Notes under the pieces: model-generated
Told to the model about the DNA's origin: nothing
The model's database searches: none
Seen by the model: only the letters and a program-made list of their open reading frames with translations
In this document: piece by piece, positions 25,457 to 32,277 of the stretch
Numbering within the stretch: position 1 is the first letter of the stretch
How the letters are laid out: every line of letters starts with the position of its first letter
Assembly (NCBI GenBank): GCA_964486935.1
Contig: CAZAPG010000008.1
Span: 62,001 to 126,000 of the forward strand
Origin: CAZAPG01 sp964486935
GTDB lineage: Bacteria > Chloroflexota > Anaerolineae > 4572-78 > J111
Direction: 5' to 3'
Length of the DNA stretch: 64,000 nt
Program-made: the position numbers and the translations under genes

Positions 25457-27103
25457 ATGCACTACCGTACCATATTAATTATTATCACGCTGGGTAGCTT
25501 TGGGCTGCGGGTGTGGGGTATTCAGTTTGGTTTGCCTTTTGCCTACCACCCCGATGAGCAGCAGTATATTTTGCCCGGCGTCGGTGTGGTTTCCGGCGAT
25601 TTCAGGCCGTGGGCCTACTACAACCCTATGCTTTATCCTTACTTCATCGGCCTGGTTTATACGCTCACTTATTGGGGCTTGCGTCTTTTTGGAGCCTTCC
25701 CCGATTTTTTTGACCTGGCCGCCGGCTGGAGTCAGGCGATGCAGCCCTGGATAACGGGGCTGGTCTATCTGGCTCGTTTTACCAGCGCGGCGCTGGGCGT
25801 ACTGACCACGCTGCTGGTGTACCGGTTAGGCCGACGCGCCTACAGCCGGGTTACGGGCCTTAGCGCGGCCATTATTTTTGGCCTCTCATTTTTGCCCACC
25901 CGCGAGGCCCATTTTGCCGTGAGCGATGCGCCCGTGGCGCTGGGCGTAGCTGTCACCCTCTATTTCTGTTTGAAGGTGTTGCGCCGGGCCTGCTGGTTGG
26001 ATTACTTTGGGGTGGGCGTGGCGCTGGGCTTGTCGGCGGCGACCAAATACTCGGCGGGGTTGCTGGTGCTGCCGCTGGGGGTGGCTCACCTGTTGAGCTA
26101 CCGCTACGCGGGCTGGTCGCAGCGAATTTTGGGGGGCTGGCGGGTGGCGCTGGCTGGGCTGATGGCCGGAGCCAGCTACCTGCTGGTTTCTCCTTATACG
26201 CTGCTGGAGTGGCCGGAATTTTGGGCCGATTTCAGCGAAAATTTACGGTCGGCCCAAACCGGCTTTCAAGAGTTAGACCTTGACCCGGCCGGCGGCGCAA
26301 TATTTTATTTTAAGAGCCTGCTTTGGGGGTTTGGCTGGCTGTTGGTGGCCCTGTTTCTGATAGCGGTGATTTTTGCGCTAATTCGCCATCGGCGGGTCGA
26401 CCTGCTGCTGCTGGCGCTACCGCTCTTTGGTTTCTGGTACATGCAGCGGCAGGAAATGTACTTTGCCCGCTGGCTGACCCCCTTTCTGCCGCCGCTGGCC
26501 GTGCTGGCCGCCGAAACTGCTCGCGCCAGCGTCATCCGGCTGCTACAGCGGGTTGCCCAACCGCCGGTGTTTGCCCGGCGCTGGCTGCCGGTAGCAGCTA
26601 TTTTTGCGCTAACGCTGCCTTCAACATACGTGGCGCTGCGCGCCGATTATATTTTTAGCCGGCCCGACACCCGGACCCAGGCGCTGGAGTGGATTCGGCA
26701 GCATATTCCGCCCGGCAGTGTTGTGGCCGCCGAACTCCTCAGCCCGCCGTGGGGGCCGCCGCTGGCCATGCCCGGCCTGGAGTCTCCGGGTTATAATTTT
26801 GCCCCCGTCCCTGATGGCGGCGTGGCCGAAGTCGATTGGCAGCAGTTAAAAGATTGGAACGTGCAGTACGTGGTCACCAGCAGTTACTACTACGCCCGCC
26901 CCCTGCTCGATAAATCGCGCCAGGCCAGGTTGGCCGCCAATATGCAGGCGCTGGATGAAAACGCCGAGTTGCTGGCCGAGTTTCAGCCCTATCAGCCTCA
27001 ATATTCCGGCTTTTTCTACCACGACCAGGTTTACGGCCCGGCCAACGATACGCTCCACCGGCAGCAGCCGGGGCCAATTATTAAAATTTATCGTTTACGT
27101 TGA
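25457..27103 (+). CDS. GT39-like membrane glycosyltransferase
   Basis: 548 residues from ATG 25457; GTG 25439 or ATG 25373 are possible. D33-E34 sits in FAYHPDEQQYILPG, the classic GT39 first loop, and LPTREAHFAVSDAPVALGVA is the conserved second loop region seen in many prokaryotic PMT-like proteins. Helices fill most of the chain to ~residue 395. The soluble end (VAAELLSPPWGPPL, QYVVTSSYYYARPLLD) lacks both module types, making this one of the few short array members. It follows the previous gene by 47 bases and is 10 bases from the next, so it is likely co-transcribed. No heptamer tract is present. Confidence 0.83.
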   Translation: MHYRTILIIITLGSFGLRVWGIQFGLPFAYHPDEQQYILPGVGVVSGDFRPWAYYNPMLYPYFIGLVYTLTYWGLRLFGAFPDFFDLAAGWSQAMQPWITGLVYLARFTSAALGVLTTLLVYRLGRRAYSRVTGLSAAIIFGLSFLPTREAHFAVSDAPVALGVAVTLYFCLKVLRRACWLDYFGVGVALGLSAATKYSAGLLVLPLGVAHLLSYRYAGWSQRILGGWRVALAGLMAGASYLLVSPYTLLEWPEFWADFSENLRSAQTGFQELDLDPAGGAIFYFKSLLWGFGWLLVALFLIAVIFALIRHRRVDLLLLALPLFGFWYMQRQEMYFARWLTPFLPPLAVLAAETARASVIRLLQRVAQPPVFARRWLPVAAIFALTLPSTYVALRADYIFSRPDTRTQALEWIRQHIPPGSVVAAELLSPPWGPPLAMPGLESPGYNFAPVPDGGVAEVDWQQLKDWNVQYVVTSSYYYARPLLDKSRQARLAANMQALDENAELLAEFQPYQPQYSGFFYHDQVYGPANDTLHRQQPGPIIKIYRLR

Positions 27104-27113
27104 AACAAAAGCT

Positions 27114-29024
27114 ATGATTTTTGAGAAAACGCTTCCAAGGGTTAGTCAAAACATAGTGCGTAATGCGTATTGCGTAAGAATTTTTAATACGCGCTACGCG
27201 CTACGCGCTACGTCACTGGTCCACATCCATGAGTTGGCTCAGAAAAACTATTTTTTTGTGGCGCTCGCTCTCCTGCTTACCGCCTACCAGCTTGCGCGGG
27301 TGATTGCCTTTGTCAACGTCTACGGCGGCATTGAGCACGATGGCGGCTGGATGCTGTCTATCTCTCGCTCGCTGGCGGAGCGGGGGCAGTACACCACCAT
27401 GGTCAGCACGATTGTTGACCCCACCTCGCCGACCGGCATCAACGTGGACCAAAAGTTTGATATTCAGACCCCCGATGGTCGCGTCTGGTTTTTTACCGGC
27501 AACGGCATTGGTCCGGCCAGTATTGTGCCCGATGCGCTGGTGTTGAAAATTTTTGGCAGCGGCTTTTGGGCGCTGCGGGCCGGGCCGCTGATATTTTACG
27601 CCTTGTTTCTGCTGCTGGCGGCGCTCATTCTCTACCGGCTGGCCGGCGTGGGCGCGCTGGTTCTGTTTCACGCCTTTCTCTTTTTTTATCCCCACCTTTC
27701 CATTTTTTTGAGCTATGAGGCAATGGGCGAAGTGCCGACCATGTTCTACGTTTTGTGGGCCTATCTGGCTTTTGCTGCGGCTACCCGGGCTGCCGGGCGG
27801 CGCGGCTGGTGGTTTTTGGGGGCCGGCCTGGTGGTCGGATTGGCGCTCAACGCCAAATTGATTGCCCTGTGGTCTATCAGCGGCATTTTTATTTGGGCCG
27901 GAGTGGTATGGGTTTCGGGTATCTGGTATCTGGTATCAGGTTTCAGGTTTCCCCCCGGCGGGAACAGGCGGGTTTCACGGCTCACAGCCCACGCCCCGCG
28001 CCTCGCGTTGCCAGAGTTGCTGATGCTGGGCGCCGGCACAATTCTGCCCTTGCTGTTGTGGGAGCTGGTTCATGGGGTGGTGCTGACTCGTTTGACCGAT
28101 TTCGACTCGTACCTGTTGCACACGCAGCAACGGGTCAAGTTTATATTGGATGACGGCAGCGGCGTGGGGCTGCAAATTCATTCCGGCCCGGAATTTTTCT
28201 GGGATAAATTTTTTCTACTATCCGAGGTTGCTCACCCGCAGCGCTGGGTGACTGCTATCATTTTTGGAGCTATTTTGCTGGGCAGCGTGGCGCTGCTGTG
28301 GCTGTGGCGAAGACATGCCTACCGGCAAAACCTGCTGGCGCCGATGTGGTTGGGCTGGCTGGCCAACACCGCCTGGTTTGTCGGGCTGGCCAAAACCGGC
28401 TGGCCGCGCCACTTCTGGTTTGGATTGGTGCTGGCGGTTATGCTGCTGTGTGTAATTACTATCAGCTTGCTGAAAGGGGGGAGGTTGGGAGATTGGTCAC
28501 GTTTCGCGGTCCTTCGTCCTTCGTCATTCGTCATTGACTATTTGCCGCCGGTGGTGGGAGTCGTGCTTTTGGTTTTAATCGGCTGGGGTTTTGCCAGCCA
28601 GCCGCACGTGTGGGGCGTCTTTCTGCCCGGTGAGATTGTGCCCTACTGGCAGCAAAAGCAGCTTAATAACAAATACGATGCCAGCCTGCCCTGGATTATC
28701 ATCCCCCGGCAGGCTCAGGCCGAGATTGTGGAGTATATTAAACAATTACCGCCCGAAGCGCGAGTCTTTTACCCCGGCCAGCACAAGGCCGCCGAAATTC
28801 CGCCCCAAACCGGGCGCGTCCACTATCCGCTGCCCCGCCGCAGCTACCTTGAACCACAATCTGCCGATGTGGTGCTGATTGGCACGTCGCTCATCTCGCC
28901 CTGGAAAGAGCCGGTTCAGCGCCGCGACCTGATTCAGTTGGTCGAGCAGCAGTGCCCGCGCCCGGCTATCAAAAACGATTATTACATGATATGTTCCTTC
29001 GCCGACAATCCCGTCCAGCCGTAA
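27114..29024 (+). CDS. GT39-like membrane glycosyltransferase carrying three repeat insertions
   Basis: 636 residues from ATG 27114, 10 bases after the upstream stop. The first loop reads GGIEHDGGWMLSISRSLAERG, followed by GKF-like TPDGRVWFFTGNGIGPASI; the acidic D fits a GT-C catalytic residue, although the DE pair is absent. Helices run to ~residue 500. The soluble end (PRQAQAEIVEYIKQLPPEAR) lacks an array module. Three repeat tracts are translated: N-terminus (27154-27216, RNAYCVRIFNTRYALRAT), a loop with the palindromic element (27910-27975, FPPGGNRRVS) and another loop (28509-28536). Family assignment is moderate. Confidence 0.78.
   Translation: MIFEKTLPRVSQNIVRNAYCVRIFNTRYALRATSLVHIHELAQKNYFFVALALLLTAYQLARVIAFVNVYGGIEHDGGWMLSISRSLAERGQYTTMVSTIVDPTSPTGINVDQKFDIQTPDGRVWFFTGNGIGPASIVPDALVLKIFGSGFWALRAGPLIFYALFLLLAALILYRLAGVGALVLFHAFLFFYPHLSIFLSYEAMGEVPTMFYVLWAYLAFAAATRAAGRRGWWFLGAGLVVGLALNAKLIALWSISGIFIWAGVVWVSGIWYLVSGFRFPPGGNRRVSRLTAHAPRLALPELLMLGAGTILPLLLWELVHGVVLTRLTDFDSYLLHTQQRVKFILDDGSGVGLQIHSGPEFFWDKFFLLSEVAHPQRWVTAIIFGAILLGSVALLWLWRRHAYRQNLLAPMWLGWLANTAWFVGLAKTGWPRHFWFGLVLAVMLLCVITISLLKGGRLGDWSRFAVLRPSSFVIDYLPPVVGVVLLVLIGWGFASQPHVWGVFLPGEIVPYWQQKQLNNKYDASLPWIIIPRQAQAEIVEYIKQLPPEARVFYPGQHKAAEIPPQTGRVHYPLPRRSYLEPQSADVVLIGTSLISPWKEPVQRRDLIQLVEQQCPRPAIKNDYYMICSFADNPVQP
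27154..27216. repeat. two heptamer arrays at the N-terminus of a GT gene
   Basis: TAGTGCG, TAATGCG, TATTGCG, TAAGAAT (27154-27181), then ACGCGCT three times and ACGTCAC (27189-27216). The two halves resemble reverse complements of each other and are translated in frame. Confidence 0.9.
27910..27975. repeat. heptamer array joined to palindromic element, copy 3 (reverse)
   Basis: GGGTTTC, GGGTATC, TGGTATC twice, AGGTTTC twice (27910-27951), running into the 30-bp palindromic element at 27946-27975 in reverse orientation to the copies at 3987 and 16784. It still encodes PPGGN. Confidence 0.85.
28509..28536. repeat. heptamer array inside GT gene
   Basis: GTCCTTC twice, GTCATTC, GTCATTG; reverse-complement family of the array at 19380. 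Confidence 0.85.
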
Positions 29025-30997
29025 TCAAAAAAGTTGCGCCGCTGCTTGTTTTGTTGCTGGCCTTTGGCCTGCAAATGCTCTACCTGGCCGAGCTGCGCCG
29101 CCTCTTGCCGGGCAGCTTCACCACCCAGCCCTTTTGTGGCGTCGATGCCGTCACAATGGTCAACCGGGCCGCCGGCCTGCTGGATGGCTCCGCGCCGGGC
29201 AACCAGCCGTTTCCCTTCATTCCCCTCTATCCCATCTATCTGGCCGCGCTTAAAATTATTGCGGGCGACTCGCTGCTGCTGCCGGTGGTGGTACAGGCGC
29301 TGCTGCAACTGGTCGGACTGGCCGCCCTGTACGCCATTGGGCGGCTGGTTTACTCGCCCGGGGTGGGGATGCTGGCCGCCCTGGGGCTGGCCGGCTACAG
29401 CTACTACCTGTACTATTTGCCCTGTTTCGACCAGTCGCTTTTAACCCTGCCTGCGTTGACGCTGTCGATTTATCTGGTGTTGCGGTATCGCCGGCGTCCG
29501 CGGTGGGGCTGGCTGCTGGCCGCCGGCCTGACGCTGGCGGCGGCTACCCTCAGCCGGCCCACCACGCTGCTGCTCTATCCGGTCATTCTGCTCTGGCTTC
29601 ATCTGGCCCGGCCAACAAACGGGCCGAGTGGCTGGACGCGGGCCATATTCCGGCCTCAACATTTGCGCCGGTGGCTGGCAGAGGCGCTGCTGCTGGTTGT
29701 CCCCTTTATCATCGCGGTGGCGCCCATTACCGGCCACAATTACCGGAGCAGCGGGCGCTTCATTCTCATCTCCGACAATTTTGGGGTTAACCTGTTTACC
29801 GGCAACAACCCCGATGCAACCGGGCTGGATACGCTGGCCCACGTGCAGGGCCAACCCGGCGAGTTGCGCTTCCGCGAGATGGTCAAGCGCGAAGAGCGCG
29901 GCGAAACCACCCTCACCCGCGAGGCGCTGCGCTACATCCTCAGCCAGCCGGGCGATTGGCTGGCGTTGACCGCTGCCAAAAGCTGGCTGCTCTTTGGCCA
30001 GGCCGACGAGCCGCTGGTTTCACCTTATTTCCCCCTGCTGGTGCGCCAATCGCGCCTGCTAAGTGCGCTGCCTGTAGAATGGCAGGCAGCTATTGTTGTG
30101 GCCCTGCTGGGGTTGCTGCTGGTCAGGGCGCGAAACTGGCAGCAAGAGATTTTTTTGTGGCTGGTCTACGGCGCGTTCAGCGCGGCCACCCTTCTGTTTT
30201 TTGTGCAGCTTCGGTTCCGGCTGCCGCTGGCGCCCTTTGTGATGCTGCTGGCGGCCACCCTGCCGGCTTCGGCCCCGGCCTGGCGGCGCGAGTCGCCCCC
30301 CAAATTTTGGGCCACGCTGCTCATTTTGCTGGCGCTGTTGCCGCTGCTTCCCGGCCTGTGGCTTTTTATTGCCTTGTTTGTGGGGTTGGGCCTGTGGCTC
30401 GATAACCGGCCCGGCGGACAATCCAAAATAATCATAACCCTGGCCGTGGGCCTCTATTTGCTGGCCGCCGGCTGGTGGGTCAAGGCCGACGTGCTGGCCT
30501 CAACCGTGTCTCAAGAGATTGACCACTACCTTGGTCCGCCGCTGGCCGGTTCGGGCATATTGGGCCAGAGCTTTCAAATGGATTGCGACGGGCTGAATCG
30601 AATTGAGGTAACGCTGGGCCTGCTGACCGACCGGCACGACCGGCCGGTAACGTTTTATCTGGCTGCTGACTCCTCGGCGCAGGAGGTAATATATTCGGAA
30701 ACTTTCGATGCCGCCACCGTGTCGGATTATCAGCGCAAGGTTTTTACTTTTCCCCCCATTGCCGATTCTGCCGGGCGCAGCTTTTTCTTTTTTATCAACT
30801 CGCCCACCTCAACGCCGGATAATGCCATTACCGCCCGCGGCTACACCGATACGCCGGTTGACCGCTACCCGGCGGGCAACGCCTTTGCCGGGCAGCCGGG
30901 CGCGCTGCAAACCTTTCAGGCCGATTTCGCTTTTGCCGCTTACTGCGACATGTCAAGATGGGAAAAGTTGCAAGCCGTGTTGCGTTGGCTACTGTAA
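28991..30997 (+). CDS. GT39-like membrane glycosyltransferase with type-2 C-terminal module
   Basis: 668 residues from ATG 28991, overlapping the previous gene by 34 bases. First loop TTQPFCGVDAVTMVNRAAGL parallels QPFCGLDANS of the gene at 23346. Helices run to ~residue 500, then the type-2 module at ~516-653 (LGQSFQMDCDGLNRIEVTLG, FPPIADSAGRSFFFFINSP, PVDRYPAGNAFAGQPGALQ). The two genes are thus duplicates by both halves. NNPDATGLD and SRPTTLLLYPVILLW are further conserved marks. The last 9 bases overlap the convergent SGNH gene. No heptamer tract is visible. Confidence 0.82.
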   Translation: MFLRRQSRPAVIKKVAPLLVLLLAFGLQMLYLAELRRLLPGSFTTQPFCGVDAVTMVNRAAGLLDGSAPGNQPFPFIPLYPIYLAALKIIAGDSLLLPVVVQALLQLVGLAALYAIGRLVYSPGVGMLAALGLAGYSYYLYYLPCFDQSLLTLPALTLSIYLVLRYRRRPRWGWLLAAGLTLAAATLSRPTTLLLYPVILLWLHLARPTNGPSGWTRAIFRPQHLRRWLAEALLLVVPFIIAVAPITGHNYRSSGRFILISDNFGVNLFTGNNPDATGLDTLAHVQGQPGELRFREMVKREERGETTLTREALRYILSQPGDWLALTAAKSWLLFGQADEPLVSPYFPLLVRQSRLLSALPVEWQAAIVVALLGLLLVRARNWQQEIFLWLVYGAFSAATLLFFVQLRFRLPLAPFVMLLAATLPASAPAWRRESPPKFWATLLILLALLPLLPGLWLFIALFVGLGLWLDNRPGGQSKIIITLAVGLYLLAAGWWVKADVLASTVSQEIDHYLGPPLAGSGILGQSFQMDCDGLNRIEVTLGLLTDRHDRPVTFYLAADSSAQEVIYSETFDAATVSDYQRKVFTFPPIADSAGRSFFFFINSPTSTPDNAITARGYTDTPVDRYPAGNAFAGQPGALQTFQADFAFAAYCDMSRWEKLQAVLRWLL

Positions 30998-32242
30998 AAA
31001 ATTATTTTGCGCCAGCCAGCCGGCCACAAGCTCGGCGGCCAGGCGGTTGCCCTCGGCTGTCCAGTGGCCTTCGCCGTGGATGTAGAGCGGGGCCGGGTTG
31101 GCTTTCAGGTGCTCAATCATCGGCCCGGTCAAATCAAGAAAGGGGATATTCCGGCCTTGCAGAAATTCGGCCAGTTGGCGATTGGGCAGGTCGGCCTGCG
31201 CCTGGGCCAGAATCGGATTATCCTTGAGCACGGTTTCCTGTTCTGCCGGGGAGAGCGCGCCCAGCCGCACAATAATTTCCGGGCTGATGAGAATGACGCC
31301 CAGGCGCGCGCCGTCGGCTGCAACTTCTTGCTGAAGCTGGGCCAGGGTGGCCAGCGTAACCTGCTTGGCCTGCTCCAGTTCAACCTCGGTGGTGGGAAAG
31401 TAGAGCGCAGAAAAGGCCGAGGGAAAATGGCGGCCAAATTCCCGGCGCGGAAAGTTGGCGACAAGCAGCGGCTCCAACTGCTGGTACAGCCGCGAGCGCC
31501 GGTACAGCCGGCCCAGGCCATCAATGGCGACTCGCCGGAGCGGGTTGCAATTATTTTCCAGCCCGCTCAGTCCGGGCGCGTAGGCGAGCGGGTTGGGGTT
31601 GAATTGGCCGCCACACATTGCAAAGTAGGGGGCGTAGCAGTTGAAGCCCCGCGCCGTAATTACATTGCCGGGCAGGTTGTCTGAAAAATCATTGCCAATG
31701 TAAAAGGCCAGCAGCACCAGTTCCGGCTCAAACTGCCGGCCCTGCTCGCGGTAGTAGAGGAGCTGCTGGTTGGTGCCCCAGTTGATGACCCCGCTGCTCA
31801 ACACCTCGAACCGGGGGCCGGTGGTTTGCGCGTTGAGATGATTCTCCAGAATCTGGTGGCTGGTTTGTGACTCGCTGACCTGCACCGCCTGAACAAACGA
31901 GTCGCCCAGCAGCAAAATGCGGCGGGTGTTGGGCGGCTTGGGCAACGGGTGTTCCGTATCGTGCATGCCCAGCGAGTTGAGGGTCAACTTCTGTTGAAAG
32001 TTGGGGTCTTCGAGCAGACCGTGGTAGTTGGGCGCGCCGCTCCAGCCCAGGGTTGGGTGGCAGGCAAAAAACTGCCCGGCGCCGGGGTCGTAGGGAGGCG
32101 GCAGCAGGCGCGCGCCAAGCTCTAATATGAATAAAGCGGCGCAAATGCTGACCAGCGCCAGCAGCAGGCCGGCAAAAAGTTGTTTCGGGTTTCCCCCTGG
32201 CGGGGACAGGCGGGTTTTGGGTTTTGAGTTTTGAGTTATTAT
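30989..32242 (-). CDS. SGNH/AlgX-like hydrolase or O-acyltransferase, start codon disrupted by repeats
   Basis: SGNH-fold marks are GDSF (nucleophile Ser at codon 31900-31898), GVINWGTNQ (block II), GND (block III) and EGHWTAEGN (block V, with E where the paralog at 37181 has D). Such enzymes hydrolyse or transfer acyl groups on polysaccharides. The first normal start codon is TTG 31987, but the frame stays open upstream and encodes an N-terminal helix and CHPTLGW...PNYHG that match the paralog (CSPTLGW...PNYRG). No ATG, GTG or TTG exists between there and the TGA at ~32260. AAAGGA lies 6 bases before ATA 32242, so I place the start there (417 residues against 437 in the paralog). The palindromic element and heptamers fill the first codons. 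Confidence 0.72.
   Translation of the reverse strand: MITQNSKPKTRLSPPGGNPKQLFAGLLLALVSICAALFILELGARLLPPPYDPGAGQFFACHPTLGWSGAPNYHGLLEDPNFQQKLTLNSLGMHDTEHPLPKPPNTRRILLLGDSFVQAVQVSESQTSHQILENHLNAQTTGPRFEVLSSGVINWGTNQQLLYYREQGRQFEPELVLLAFYIGNDFSDNLPGNVITARGFNCYAPYFAMCGGQFNPNPLAYAPGLSGLENNCNPLRRVAIDGLGRLYRRSRLYQQLEPLLVANFPRREFGRHFPSAFSALYFPTTEVELEQAKQVTLATLAQLQQEVAADGARLGVILISPEIIVRLGALSPAEQETVLKDNPILAQAQADLPNRQLAEFLQGRNIPFLDLTGPMIEHLKANPAPLYIHGEGHWTAEGNRLAAELVAGWLAQNNFLQ
32188..32239. repeat. palindromic element, copy 4, joined to heptamers at an SGNH gene start
   Basis: The 30-bp element (32188-32217, reverse) is followed by GGGTTTT twice, GAGTTTT, GAGTTAT (32212-32239). It covers the 5' end of the minus-strand SGNH gene where a normal start codon is missing. 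Confidence 0.85.
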
Positions 32243-32277
32243 CTTTGTTCCTTTGGATCAATTGTGTTTCAAAATTG

